Shown piece by piece: positions 1-8,378 of a stretch of DNA of 43,064 nt (the first letter of the stretch is position 1; each line of letters starts with the position of its first letter). The notes under the pieces were generated by a model. It saw only the letters and a program-made list of their open reading frames with translations. It did no database searches and was not told the origin of the DNA. The position numbers and the translations under genes are program-made. The DNA is from JBIOWF01 sp044868295. GTDB taxonomy: Bacteria > Actinomycetota > Actinomycetes > Streptosporangiales > Streptosporangiaceae. The DNA lies in contig JBIOWF010000034.1 of the NCBI GenBank assembly GCA_044868295.1, positions 1 to 43,064 on the forward strand. The letters are read 5' to 3'.

Positions 1-33
1 GGCCCGCCCGCTCTCGTCGAGGGGACCATGTGA
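1..33 (+). CDS. possible 3' tail of an upstream gene (partial)
   Basis: Frame 1 is open from the first base to a TGA at 31-33, giving ten codons. That stop overlaps the GTG start of the next gene (GTGA overlap), a common arrangement in actinobacterial operons. Nothing in ten residues identifies a product. It could equally be chance, since an open frame this short proves nothing. Confidence 0.25.
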   Translation, partial: GPPALVEGTM

Positions 34-1202
34 GGGCGACCGTGAAGCCGGACGACGCACTGCCTGTGCCGCTGCCCGACACGGTCCGGGCGGCGCTGCT
101 CGGACCGGTGGTGGACCACCACTGCCACGGGGTCCGGCGCGACGAGCTGAGCCGGTCCCAGTTCGAGTTACTGATCACTGAGGCGAGCACGCCCGCGCCG
201 CCCGGGACCACCCACTTCGACACCCCTGTCGGGGCGGCGGTCCGGCGCTGGTGCGCGCCCGTGCTCGGTCTCGAACCGCACGTGCCGCCGTCCGTCTACC
301 TGTCCAGGAGGGCCGAGCTCGGCGCGGCCGAGGTGAACCGGCTGCTGCTGCGTGAGGCGGGGATCGTGGCCTTCCTGGTGGACACCGGTCTCAACGGTCC
401 CGATCTGCTGTCCGCCGCGGAGATGGGCCGCATGGGCGGCGCCGCGGCCGACGAGATCGTCCGGCTGGAGCAGGTCGAGCAGGATGTGGCCGAGGCCGGG
501 CTGTCCGCCGTCGAGTACGTCGGCGCGCTCGAGAAGAACCTGGCCACGAGGGCCGCGCGCGCGGTCGGGCTCAAGACGATCATCGCGTACCGGTGCGGGC
601 TCGACTTCGACCCGTCATGTCCCTCCAGGGGGACGGTGATCGCCGCGGCGGGGCGGCGGCTGGCCGACCCCACGGAGCGGCTCACCGACCCGGTGCTGCT
701 GCGCCACCTGCTGTGGACGGCGGTGGACGTCGCCAGGGAGCGGAACCTGCCGCTCCAGTTCCACTGCGGGTACGGCGACAGCGACATCGACCTGCATCGC
801 TCCGACCCCTCGCTCATGACGGGATTCATCCGGGCGCTGATGCCCATGGGGGTTCCTGCGATCCTGCTGCACTGCTATCCGTTCCACCGCCAGGCGTCGT
901 ACCTCGCCAACGTCTTCCCGCACGTCTATGTGGACGTCGGTCTCACCCTCACCTACACGGCGGCGGGATCGGCGTCGATCATGAGCGAGCTGCTGGAGCT
1001 CGTCCCGTTCCACAAGCAGATGTTCAGCTCCGACTGCTACGGCGTCGCCGAGACGTGCCACCTCGGTGCGCTCTATTACCGCAGGGGGCTCGCCCGCGCC
1101 CTCGCCGACCGCCTCGATCAGGGCGAGTGGAGCACGGCGGACGCGGCCCGGGTGGCCCACATGATCGGCTCCGGCAACGCGCGACGCGTCTACCGCCTCT
1201 AA
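30..1202 (+). CDS. amidohydrolase family protein (FluG N-domain / nodulin-like)
   Basis: 390-residue protein. The N-terminal metal-site signature DHHCHG lies at about residues 29-34, and there are later histidine-containing strands (FHCGYGD, LLHCYPFHR) and a late acidic strand, SSDCYG. Together these outline the TIM-barrel amidohydrolase-2 fold related to the N-terminal half of FluG/nodulin. In actinobacteria such proteins often sit beside gamma-glutamylpolyamine synthetase-like glnA genes, but that gene is not in this window. The GTG start at 30 is preceded by GAGGGGA at suitable spacing and overlaps a possible upstream stop. The family is clear. The substrate cannot be told from sequence. 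Confidence 0.9.
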   Translation: MRATVKPDDALPVPLPDTVRAALLGPVVDHHCHGVRRDELSRSQFELLITEASTPAPPGTTHFDTPVGAAVRRWCAPVLGLEPHVPPSVYLSRRAELGAAEVNRLLLREAGIVAFLVDTGLNGPDLLSAAEMGRMGGAAADEIVRLEQVEQDVAEAGLSAVEYVGALEKNLATRAARAVGLKTIIAYRCGLDFDPSCPSRGTVIAAAGRRLADPTERLTDPVLLRHLLWTAVDVARERNLPLQFHCGYGDSDIDLHRSDPSLMTGFIRALMPMGVPAILLHCYPFHRQASYLANVFPHVYVDVGLTLTYTAAGSASIMSELLELVPFHKQMFSSDCYGVAETCHLGALYYRRGLARALADRLDQGEWSTADAARVAHMIGSGNARRVYRL

Positions 1203-1270
1203 CTTAGGTTCGAGGTGTTTATCGTCATCAGGTACGAGGACGGCGCGCGGATCTCGGCGGAGAATCATGG

Positions 1271-2197
1271 GTGATGAACGCCATTGAAATCCGAAATCTC
1301 TCGAAATCGTTCGGCGCCGTCCGAGCCGTCGACGATGTCTCCTTCACCGTGGAGGCGGGCTCCGTCACGGGCTATCTCGGCCCCAACGGTGCCGGCAAGA
1401 CCACCACGCTGCGCTGTCTCCTCGGCCTGATCAGCCCGAACACGGGGGAGGCCCTGGTCAACGGGCAGCGCTACGCCTCACTCGCCCACCCCCTCACGGA
1501 GGTCGGGGCGATGCTGGAGGCCACCAACTTCCATCCGGGCCGTACGGCGCGCAATCACCTCCGGGTGCTCTGCACCGCCGCGGGGCTGCCCGCCGACCGC
1601 GCCGACGAGGCCCTCGACCAGGTCGGCCTGGCCGACGCCGCGGGGAAGCGGGTCGGGGGCTTCTCCCTGGGCATGCGCCAGCGCCTCGCGCTCGGGTCGG
1701 CCCTGCTCGGCCGGCCCAAGGTCTTCATTCTCGACGAGCCCGCCAACGGCCTCGACCCGGCCGGCATCCAGTGGCTGCGGGGCTTCCTGCGGCACCTGGC
1801 GCACGACAAGGGCGCCGCGGTGCTGGTCTCCAGTCACGTGCTGTCCGAGGTGGAGCAGACCGTGGACAACGTCGTGATCATCGCCAAGGGCCGTCTCGTA
1901 CGGCAGGGCACCCTGGCGGAGCTCACCAGTAACGGCGATGAGGCCGTCCGGGTGCGCACGTTGAAGACGGCCGAGCTGGCGCTCGCGCTGCGAGAGGCGG
2001 GGGCCACGGTCGATCCCGTCGAGGACGGCCTGCTGCGGGTGCGCGGCATGGACGCCGAGGCGATCGGGCAGGTCGCGCTGGACGAGCGGATCGTCCTGAC
2101 CGAGGTGGCGCAGGAGCGCTCCGACCTGCAGAAGGTGTTCCTGGAGCTCACCGGGGACGCGGAGCGGCAGACGCCCGTGACGGAGGACGCCAAGTGA
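1271..2197 (+). CDS. ABC transporter ATP-binding protein (ABC-2/CcmA type)
   Basis: 308 residues. Walker A is GPNGAGKTT (about 37-45), the signature motif is the variant SLGMRQR, Walker B is VFILDEP, and the H-loop region is VSSHVLSE. The roughly 80-residue C-terminal extension after the NBD is typical of the CcmA/BcrA-type exporter ATPases that pair with ABC-2 permeases. The GTG at 1271 is immediately followed by an ATG, so the exact start is uncertain by one codon. It overlaps the downstream permease by four bases (GTGA), so the two are translationally coupled and form one export system. Drug or lipid export is likely but the substrate is unknown. Confidence 0.95.
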   Translation: MMNAIEIRNLSKSFGAVRAVDDVSFTVEAGSVTGYLGPNGAGKTTTLRCLLGLISPNTGEALVNGQRYASLAHPLTEVGAMLEATNFHPGRTARNHLRVLCTAAGLPADRADEALDQVGLADAAGKRVGGFSLGMRQRLALGSALLGRPKVFILDEPANGLDPAGIQWLRGFLRHLAHDKGAAVLVSSHVLSEVEQTVDNVVIIAKGRLVRQGTLAELTSNGDEAVRVRTLKTAELALALREAGATVDPVEDGLLRVRGMDAEAIGQVALDERIVLTEVAQERSDLQKVFLELTGDAERQTPVTEDAK

Positions 2198-2979
2198 CTC
2201 GCCTGATCCGCGCCGAGCTGCAGAAGCTCTTCACGACCCGCCTCTGGTGGGCCATGTTGATCGTGATGCTCCTGTTGATCGGCCTGAGCCTCACGTTCGT
2301 CGTCATCCTCGCCGGAGAGTCCGGGCCGGACGGCGCTCCGGTCTTTCCCGGGCTCGACGACCCCCAGTGGCTGCCCATCGCGTTGTCGTCCGCCTCCGGC
2401 GGGAACATCTTCACGATGATCCTCGGTGTTGTGATGATGACCGCCGAGTACCGCTACCAAACGATCACAGGCACGTTCCTGACCACGCCGAAACGCGGTC
2501 AGGTGATCGCGGCCAAGCTCGGTGCGGGCGCGATCATCGGCGTCCTGTTCGCCGTGGTCGCGCTGCTCGTCGTCGCGATCGTGTCGATCACCGCCGTCCT
2601 GGTCGCGGGGGGCGACATCACGCTCACCGGCAACCGCGTCCCGCAGGTGACGGTGGGAATCCTCGCCACCCTGACGCTCTACGCGCTCTTCGGCATCGGC
2701 CTCGGCGCGCTGATCCGCAACCAGATCGCCGCCCTCATCGGCGCGATCGTCTGGGCGTACGTGATCGAGGGCATCTTCGGCGCGATCCCCGCGCTGCAAC
2801 CGGTCGGCAAATGGCTTCCGGGCGGCGCCGCGCAGGCGCTGATGAGCATCGACATCGAGACCGGCCTCGGAGGGTCGGATCTGCTCCCCGCCTGGGCCGG
2901 GGCGCTCGTCCTGGTCGGCTACGGCCTGCTGTTCGCGGCCGTCGCCTCCGCCACCACCGTCCGCCGCGACATCACCTGA
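2194..2979 (+). CDS. ABC-2 family transporter permease
   Basis: 261-residue integral membrane protein. After a short amphipathic start (LIRAELQKLFTTRLWW), about six hydrophobic spans follow, near residues 18-40, 65-85, 105-135, 145-170, 172-195 and 230-252. The opening xxAELxKLxTTR is characteristic of the permease halves of two-gene ABC-2 exporters. The GTG start lies inside the stop of the ATPase gene. The gene is followed by a strong hairpin at 3023-3045, so the ABC pair probably ends as its own transcription unit. Confidence 0.93.
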   Translation: MTRLIRAELQKLFTTRLWWAMLIVMLLLIGLSLTFVVILAGESGPDGAPVFPGLDDPQWLPIALSSASGGNIFTMILGVVMMTAEYRYQTITGTFLTTPKRGQVIAAKLGAGAIIGVLFAVVALLVVAIVSITAVLVAGGDITLTGNRVPQVTVGILATLTLYALFGIGLGALIRNQIAALIGAIVWAYVIEGIFGAIPALQPVGKWLPGGAAQALMSIDIETGLGGSDLLPAWAGALVLVGYGLLFAAVASATTVRRDIT

Positions 2980-3022
2980 GGTCGGGGCACGGCGTCTGGT
3001 CTCCGCAGCCGCACAGGAGCAC

Positions 3023-3045
3023 GGCCCCGCGCAGCTCGCGGGGCC
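3023..3045 (+). terminator. intrinsic-terminator-like hairpin after the ABC operon
   Basis: A perfect 9-bp GC stem (GGCCCCGCG / CGCGGGGCC) closes a 5-base loop, about 45 bases after the permease stop. No U-tract follows, as is usual for actinobacterial terminators. It lies between two genes on the same strand, supporting separate transcription of thyX. Confidence 0.6.
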
Positions 3046-3163
3046 TCCCGCCCGGATCCGGCCCGGTGCGGCGGCTTTCGCGGGCGTACCGAGTCGCGAT
3101 CTTCACCCTCGACCTGGTTTGCTTGGACCGTCACATCACCCACACCTGCCCGGGGGATCTTTC

Positions 3164-3946
3164 ATGCGCAGCGTCGAACCCGAGGTCTTCCTCGTCGCCA
3201 AGCCCGAGCTGGACTACGACGAGCTCGCCCGCTACCTCGGGGAGATCGGCGGAGAGAGCTGGTTGGAGCGGCTGGAGCGGGGCGATTTCGACGCGCAGAA
3301 CCTCGCCGAGTTCGCCGGGCGGCTCTGCTACCGGTCCTTCGAACCGGGGTTGAACCCCAACGTGACCCGCATCCGGCAGGACCAGACGGAATACCTGCGC
3401 AACATCCTCGCCAGCGCCCACGGGTCGGTCCTGGAGCACATCAGCTTCAGCTTCGTGCTGCACAACGTGAGCCGGGTGTTCACCCACGAGCTGGTACGGC
3501 ACCGCCCCGGCGTCGCCATCTCCCAGGAGTCGCTCCGCTTCGTACGGCTGGCCGACATCCCGTTCTGGTTCCCCGAGTGGGCCCAGCAGGACGCGGAGCT
3601 GATGAAGCGCGCGTCAGCCGTGCTCGATCAGCTGGAGGAGTTCCAGACCTGGATGGCCGAGCATTTCGGGCTGGATGAGGAAGGCGTGCCATTCGCGGAG
3701 AAGAAGCACCGCACGTCGTTCATGCGCCGGTTCGCCCCCGAGGGCGTGGCGACCGGTCTGGTGTGGACGGCCAACGTCCGCACGCTCCGGCACACGATCG
3801 AGGCGCGCACCGCCGTGGGAGCGGAGGAGGAGATCCGCCTGGTCTTCCAGCGCATCGGTGAGCTGATGCGGCAGGAGGCCCCGGCGCTCTTCGGCGACTA
3901 CGTCGTCGAAGACGGCGCGTGGATCCCCGGCTGGCGCAAGGTCTGA
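3164..3946 (+). CDS. thyX: flavin-dependent thymidylate synthase
   Basis: 260 residues from the ATG at 3164, chosen because GGGGGA sits seven bases before it. An earlier GTG-type start would only add an uninformative leader. ThyX converts dUMP to dTMP using methylene-THF, FAD and NADPH. Family marks: HGSVLEH (86-92), FSFVLHNVSR, then VRHR (111-114) with the serine region at 120-123, and NVRTLRHTIEAR near the C-terminus. One oddity is that the canonical RHR-x7-S motif reads RHR-PGVAISQE-S here, eight residues between, with a proline-glycine after RHR. This marks a divergent ThyX subgroup. It stands alone between the ABC hairpin and a pseudogene. Confidence 0.88.
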   Translation: MRSVEPEVFLVAKPELDYDELARYLGEIGGESWLERLERGDFDAQNLAEFAGRLCYRSFEPGLNPNVTRIRQDQTEYLRNILASAHGSVLEHISFSFVLHNVSRVFTHELVRHRPGVAISQESLRFVRLADIPFWFPEWAQQDAELMKRASAVLDQLEEFQTWMAEHFGLDEEGVPFAEKKHRTSFMRRFAPEGVATGLVWTANVRTLRHTIEARTAVGAEEEIRLVFQRIGELMRQEAPALFGDYVVEDGAWIPGWRKV

Positions 3947-3995
3947 CCACAACCCGCGACCTCGGCCTGCGGCGCGACCTCGGCCGCGCCGCACG

Positions 3996-4581
3996 TCACA
4001 GCACGGGCCGAGGTGGTCTGGTCAACCCGACCCGGGTGGTCAGCGCCACGTGGTCGGACAGGTACATCCGGCGTTCGCCGGGCCGCGCCAGCGGTTCGGC
4101 GAACAGCAGGCCGCTGTCGATCACTGGAAACCGCTCCTCATCGCCGGAGACGAGCACGTAGTCGATCCGGTGCCCGGACGACCCCGGCGGCAGGAACTCG
4201 ACGTGAACGCCCTGCAGCAGGCTGTTGAGCGCCCGCTTGGCGCGGAACACGACGCGGCCCATGTTCGGCAGGGCGCCCCGGAACGACCTGTACGACACCG
4301 TGCCGACCGGCAGGCGCGAGAAGGTCGCCAGGCCCCCGGCCGGCTGGCCGGCGACCCCGCGCCGCCAGCCCACGAACGGGAACGACGGCAGATGGGCGCA
4401 GCACGTCCAGCTTGGCGCGCCCCCACACCTCCTGGAAGTTGACGACGTCGATGTCGGACTCGTCGATGCGGCGGCAGAACTCGGCCGCCCGCTCCACGAG
4501 GGGTGGCAGCGACGACGGCAACCCGCACACGTTGAGCGACGCCACATGGATCGCCGCCGGATCGCCAGTCATAGGGATCAT
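3996..4581 (-). pseudogene. endonuclease/exonuclease/phosphatase (EEP) family gene, frameshifted and internally deleted
   Basis: The N-terminal part (VASLNVCGLPSSLPPLVERA, then DIDVVNFQEVWGRAKLDVLR) is read in one frame from the ATG at 4581. The continuation (HLPSFPFVGWRRGVAG ... GTVSYRSFRGALP) is in another frame. The switch falls at a G-run at 4394-4396 that has one base too many. Further on, SLLQGVHVE runs straight into FLPPGSSGHRIDYVLVS, skipping the roughly 80 residues that in EEP/sphingomyelinase-like enzymes carry the NTH and GDFN metal-site motifs. The final SDH motif (YLSDHVAL) is still present. Two independent lesions argue for a true pseudogene rather than a sequencing error. Confidence 0.82.
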
Positions 4582-4677
4582 GCTCGCATGCGGCGTAAGC
4601 GTACGGAACGCATTATTTCAACCGCGAGCAGCGCTCACCGGCCGGGCAGGCCTCACCGGCCACGGCGCGGCATGCCG

Positions 4678-5520
4678 CTAGAGCGTGATCGGCACCGCCG
4701 TACCGCTCACCGCGATGCCGGAACGCGGGTCGGCGTCGATTCCCACCGTGAGGACGCTGGGGCGGCCCATGTCCGCGCCTTGGTAGACGGTGACGGTCGT
4801 CGGCGGGGTGACCAGGGTCAGCTCGCGGAGGTAGCCGCCGAACGCGGCAGCGGCGGCCCCCGTGGCGGGATCCTCGACGACGCCGCCGGGAGGGAAGGGG
4901 TTGCGGGCGTGGTAGACGTTCGGGGACTCGCGCCACACCAGGTCGACGGTCGTCCAATCGCGGCGTCTCATCAGCGCCGCCAGCGCCGGCATGTCATAGT
5001 CCAGATCGGCGAGCCGCTTCCTCGTCGCCGCCGCCACGATGGGGTGCCGGGCGCCGGCGAACGCCACCCGGGGCGGGAGCTCGGGGTCGAGGTCGCCCGG
5101 CGCCCATCCCAGCGCGTCGAGCAGCTCGGCGAGGTCGTCGCCGGCGATGGGCTCGGTGCGCGGCTCGACGCTGGTCAGCGTCGCCGTGGCCGTGCCATCG
5201 GGGGACACCGCGGTGGCCACCTCGATCAGACCCGCCCGGGTGTCGAAACGCAACAGCCCGGGGCCGTGCTGCTGGGCGTACGCCGCCCCCGAGGCGATCG
5301 TGGCGTGGCCGCAGAACGGGACCTCGGCCAGCGGGCTGAAATACCGCACGCCGAACCGCCCGTCGCCGTGCGGTGTGAGGAACGCCGTTTCGGAATATCC
5401 CAGGTCGGCGGCTATGCGAAGCATCTCGTCGTCGTCGGCTCCGGTGGCGTCGAGCACGACGCCCGCCGGGTTGCCCCCGGCGGGGTCGGTGGTGAACGCG
5501 CTGTAGTGCAGGATGTTCAT
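4678..5520 (-). CDS. PhzF family isomerase/epimerase-like protein
   Basis: 280 residues from the ATG at 5520 with GAGG about ten bases upstream. The frame stays open further upstream but lacks family sequence there. PhzF-fold (diaminopimelate-epimerase-like, two pseudo-symmetric halves). The N-terminal GGNPAGVVL, SETAFL with the catalytic-type Glu44, FCGHATIASG, and the C-terminal EDPATGAAAAAFGGYL are all present. Most members outside phenazine clusters have unknown substrates, and no phenazine genes are nearby, so the call is to family only. It is transcribed away from the hairpin-rich 300-bp leader at 5521-5824. Confidence 0.92.
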   Translation of the reverse strand: MNILHYSAFTTDPAGGNPAGVVLDATGADDDEMLRIAADLGYSETAFLTPHGDGRFGVRYFSPLAEVPFCGHATIASGAAYAQQHGPGLLRFDTRAGLIEVATAVSPDGTATATLTSVEPRTEPIAGDDLAELLDALGWAPGDLDPELPPRVAFAGARHPIVAAATRKRLADLDYDMPALAALMRRRDWTTVDLVWRESPNVYHARNPFPPGGVVEDPATGAAAAAFGGYLRELTLVTPPTTVTVYQGADMGRPSVLTVGIDADPRSGIAVSGTAVPITL

Positions 5521-5824
5521 CTGTGATCCTCGGTGTGGTGTGAGCGCCATGGTCTGTCGGCTTTCGAACCCCCGCCGCCGTTGAGCGGACCGGGCATCCG
5601 CGGGCGAGGACCTCGTACTGCCGCCTGGGCTCCCGCTTCTAGCGGATCGTGTGTCCCGGCACACGTGCCGCCTCCGCTTTCGTCCCCAGGCAGCCGAAGT
5701 GGACTTGCCTGGATAGTGTTGCGCCATGGCTGGCCCTCAAAAAGGGCCAATTTAGAGGAAGTGGCACAGTGAACGCGCGTACCCTCGCCTCCCGTGGAGT
5801 GCCGGCCGCGCAGCGGAGCCTGGG
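5521..5824. other. 300-bp gene-free stretch with two hairpins
   Basis: It lies upstream of the phzF-like gene and downstream of the MBL gene, both on the minus strand. Two perfect hairpins are visible: CCAGGCA/TGCCTGG (5686-5692 with 5706-5712) and GGCCCT/AGGGCC around CAAAA (5732-5748). The second could terminate MBL transcription, and either could structure a long phzF leader. No coding sequence is convincing. Confidence 0.4.
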
Positions 5825-6715
5825 TCAGGGGCTGCAGTCGTCCTCGGGCCAGATCACGAACTCGGGGAAGGCCTGGCGACGCGGGCGGTCACCGATCTCG
5901 TCGATCGCCGTACGGATGTCCCGCAGATGTCGCACGGTCATCTGCAGGGGCGGCTCGTCCGGCTGGTACGTGGTGAAGATGGGGTAGTCCACGCCCGGCT
6001 CGTTGGTCATCTCGATGTGACAGCCGAGGACATGGGTGACCGGCCGGGTGCCCGTGAACTCGATCAGGCGGTCGATGGTGGCGCCGAAAGCGGACCAGTC
6101 CTCGACGTACAGCCGGCCGCGGTACACGGTGTCGCCGGTGAGCAGGAGCCCGGTGTAGGGGTCGTAGAACGTGACGGCCGCCTCGTGGTGCCCGGGGGTG
6201 GCCAGGCACTCCAGCACCCGGCCCCCGAGGTCGACCTGAGCCACCCGCCCGGGGTCGTCGTCGAATCCGAAGTACGCCCAGGCGGTGCTCAGGTCCGCGC
6301 CGACGACGGTGGTGCCGGGGCGATCGGCGAACTGGGCGTCGCCCGCGACGTGGTCGCCGTGCGCGTGGGTGTGGAGGACGAGCAGTGTGTAACCGTCCCG
6401 TGGGTGGTCGTGGAGCCAGCCGTTCACCAGTTCGTCGACGACCCGGCGCAGGGGGAGGAACTCGGCGGACGCGGTGGCACCGGTGTCGATGAGCACGGCT
6501 CCGGCATTGCCGAACAGCAGGAACAGGAAAGGCGCCTCGTAGTCGATCGCCATGTTCTGCCGCAGGATGAACGTGTGCTCGCCGTAGGCATGGACCTGGA
6601 TGTCGGGATCGGTGTTGTGCTTCGCCGACGGCGATCCGTGGATCCAGCGGACGTCCAATGGACGAGGCTGGGGGACTTCGGCCGTGAAGTCGATCGACTG
6701 CGCGCTTTCACCCAT
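5825..6715 (-). CDS. MBL-fold metallo-hydrolase
   Basis: 296 residues from the ATG at 6715, preceded by GGGAG at six bases. Longer readings add a low-complexity leader. The metallo-beta-lactamase signature H-x-H-x-D-H is at 117-122 (within HTHAHGDH). Further ligands are the histidine at 176/177 (TPGHHEA), Asp195 (LTGDTVY), and a late histidine in VLGCHIEM, so both metal sites look intact. The single domain without an ODO or flavodoxin partner resembles uncharacterised hydrolases of glyoxalase-II/lactonase type. The substrate is unknown. It is divergent from the AlkB-like gene across a 298-bp region that contains the LexA-type box. Confidence 0.9.
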   Translation of the reverse strand: MGESAQSIDFTAEVPQPRPLDVRWIHGSPSAKHNTDPDIQVHAYGEHTFILRQNMAIDYEAPFLFLLFGNAGAVLIDTGATASAEFLPLRRVVDELVNGWLHDHPRDGYTLLVLHTHAHGDHVAGDAQFADRPGTTVVGADLSTAWAYFGFDDDPGRVAQVDLGGRVLECLATPGHHEAAVTFYDPYTGLLLTGDTVYRGRLYVEDWSAFGATIDRLIEFTGTRPVTHVLGCHIEMTNEPGVDYPIFTTYQPDEPPLQMTVRHLRDIRTAIDEIGDRPRRQAFPEFVIWPEDDCSP

Positions 6716-6976
6716 GACGTCTCCCGCACGCGTCGTCTTAGCGGGCCGGGTACGGCGCATCTCGTCCGGGGCCGGCACGTTCGAGCCTCCGAGTGCAATT
6801 TACTACAGCCCGGCCAGTGAGCTCCCGGTGCGCCGGGGAAATGGGAGATGTCGTCGGCCCCGGCCTGCGCGGGGCCGAGGTCTCGCCCAGGCCCTGTATC
6901 TGGCGGGGCAGGGCGTTGGCCCCGGCGTACGGGCCGGGCTGACGGCGGGATCCACTACGTGAAAATGCCATCATGG

Positions 6977-6992
6977 TCGAACGTATGTTTGA
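6977..6992. promoter_or_regulatory. LexA (SOS) box candidate
   Basis: TCGAAC-GTAT-GTTTGA matches the mycobacterial/actinobacterial SOS consensus TCGAAC-N4-GTTCGA with one mismatch. It lies 22 bp before the start of the AlkB-like gene, where LexA would block transcription. The rest of 6716-7013 shows only GC-rich hairpins (for example CGGCCCC at 6855-6861 with GGGGCCG at 6871-6877). Confidence 0.6.
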
Positions 6993-7013
6993 GTGTCGAG
7001 GTAGGTTCGGCGC

Positions 7014-7646
7014 ATGACGGGTGCGTATCAGGCCTCGCTGCTGGACTGTTGCGATGAAGCCGGTCTCGGACCTCTGGGTTCCACCGTGCGCCGAACGCCG
7101 CTCGCCCGCGGAGCCTGGATCGATGTCCGGCTGAACTGGATCACCGGCGCCGACACGCTGTTCGACAGATTGGTGCGGGTTGTGCCGTGGCGCGCCGAAA
7201 GGCGGCAGATGTACGACCACGTCGTCGACGTTCCTCGGTTGCTCAGCTTCTACGACGAGGGGGAGGCTCTTCCCGACCCCGCGCTCGACGGGGCGAAGCG
7301 CGCGTTGGACGCGCACTACGCCGAGGAGCTGGGGGAGCCGTTCCGAACAGCCGGCCTGTGCCTTTACCGCGACGGCCGCGACAGCGTCGCCTGGCACGGC
7401 GACACCATCGGCCGTGGCCGGGCGGAGGACACCATGGTCGCGATCGTCTCGATCGGCGCGCCCCGGATCCTGCTGCTGCGCCCGCGCGGCGGCGGAGGCC
7501 CGACACTGCGTCACAACCTCGGGCACGGAGATCTCCTCGTGATGGGCGGCAGTTGTCAGCGGACCTGGGAGCATGCCGTTCCCAAGACCGCGCGGGACAT
7601 CGGGCCACGGATCAGCATCCAGTTCCGCCCGCGAGGAGTCCGCTGA
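7014..7646 (+). CDS. AlkB-like 2-oxoglutarate/Fe(II) dioxygenase
   Basis: 210 residues. Fe ligands His128 and Asp130 (in AWHGDTIG) and His187 (WEHAVPK) are present, with 2-oxoglutarate arginines Arg199 and Arg205 (PRISIQFRPR). The preceding LYRDGRDSVAWH corresponds to the NxYxDGxDxxxxH strand of the AlkB/ALKBH2-3 group that removes alkyl lesions from DNA or RNA. The length is normal for a complete single-domain enzyme. GAGGTAGG precedes the ATG. A LexA-type box at 6977-6992 suggests induction by DNA damage. The neighbours (MBL hydrolase, broken EamA gene) are not repair genes, so it probably acts alone. Confidence 0.9.
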   Translation: MTGAYQASLLDCCDEAGLGPLGSTVRRTPLARGAWIDVRLNWITGADTLFDRLVRVVPWRAERRQMYDHVVDVPRLLSFYDEGEALPDPALDGAKRALDAHYAEELGEPFRTAGLCLYRDGRDSVAWHGDTIGRGRAEDTMVAIVSIGAPRILLLRPRGGGGPTLRHNLGHGDLLVMGGSCQRTWEHAVPKTARDIGPRISIQFRPRGVR

Positions 7647-7710
7647 TCCTGGCAGGACAAAGCATCTGACCTCCCGATATCGCTGTTCCGCCGCAGCGTC
7701 GATCGCGCAC

Positions 7711-7764
7711 ACCTCCCTTCTTGACACCATCAAAATAATTATGGTGGTGTCGAAGGAGGGAGGT
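7711..7764 (+). promoter_or_regulatory. large imperfect palindrome covering the -35 and Shine-Dalgarno of the EamA gene
   Basis: Arms of about 20 bases, ACCTCCCTTCTTGACACCA (7711-7729) and TGGTGTCGAAGGAGGGAGGT (7745-7764), pair with a few mismatches around an AT-rich centre. The left arm contains a -35-like TTGACA (7721-7726). The right arm contains the ribosome-binding site AAGGAGGG five to six bases before the ATG at 7770. It could be a dimeric-repressor operator or, if transcribed, an anti-Shine-Dalgarno hairpin. Confidence 0.6.
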
Positions 7765-7769
7765 TTCTG

Positions 7770-8378
7770 ATGTCTCGACCTGGTTCGTCTGGTCTGATGC
7801 TCGCGGTTACCTCGGCGATGTGTTTCGGTTTCTCCGGACCTCTGGCCAAATCGCTGATCGATGCGGGGCTCACGCCTTTGCAGGCGGTCTGGGTGAGGCT
7901 CGCCGGGGCGGCCTTCCTGCTGCTGGTCGTGACGGGTGTGTTCAGGCCGACAGCCCTTGTCGTCCCGCGGCATCGGCTGCGGTTCGTCGTGATGTACAGC
8001 CTCGTGGGATTCGCCGCGGTGCAGGCCTTCTACTACGGGACGGTCGCCCGGCTGCCGGTCGGCATCGCGGTGTTGCTGGAGTACGCCTCGCCGGTCCTGG
8101 TCCTGGCGTGGGTCCGCTTCGTGCGCCGCGTACGGCTGCCGCGCGCCGCCGCGCTCGGCGCCCTGCTGGCCGTGGCGGGCGCGCCCGAGCCGCGGCCCGG
8201 CGCCGCCCGGGCCGCCGTCGAGGCGGCGGACGGTCTCCGGGTGCCTCAAACGCCGGCCCGCCGGTCCGCGCCCGCTCCAGCGCGGCTGCGGCCCGTGTCC
8301 GATCGTGGAAGGCCAATCCCATCGCCAGATCCGGTGCCTAGGCCGGCGAGCTCGGGTGTTCCATCCACCACTCGGTGA
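7770..8378 (+). pseudogene. EamA/DMT-family exporter, truncated after the first half
   Basis: The first ~138 residues are a typical EamA repeat with about five membrane spans (SAMCFGFSGPLAKSLI, QAVWVRLAGAAFLLLVV, MYSLVGFAAVQAFYYGTVA, LPVGIAVLLEYASPVLVLAW, AALGALLAVAG). Full-length members have ten spans in about 290-300 residues. After AVAGAPE (around 8190) the frame becomes Pro/Arg/Ala-rich with no membrane character, ends after 202 residues and overlaps the oppositely oriented SnoaL-like gene. The second repeat is missing, so transport activity is unlikely. The promoter/SD palindrome upstream looks intact, implying a recent loss. Confidence 0.75.

Noticed and set aside
5521..5720. tRNA-like piece on the minus strand (GGGGGTTCGAAAGCC)
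   Set aside because: Only the T-arm-like fragment fits. No acceptor stem, D-arm or anticodon arm can be assembled around it.
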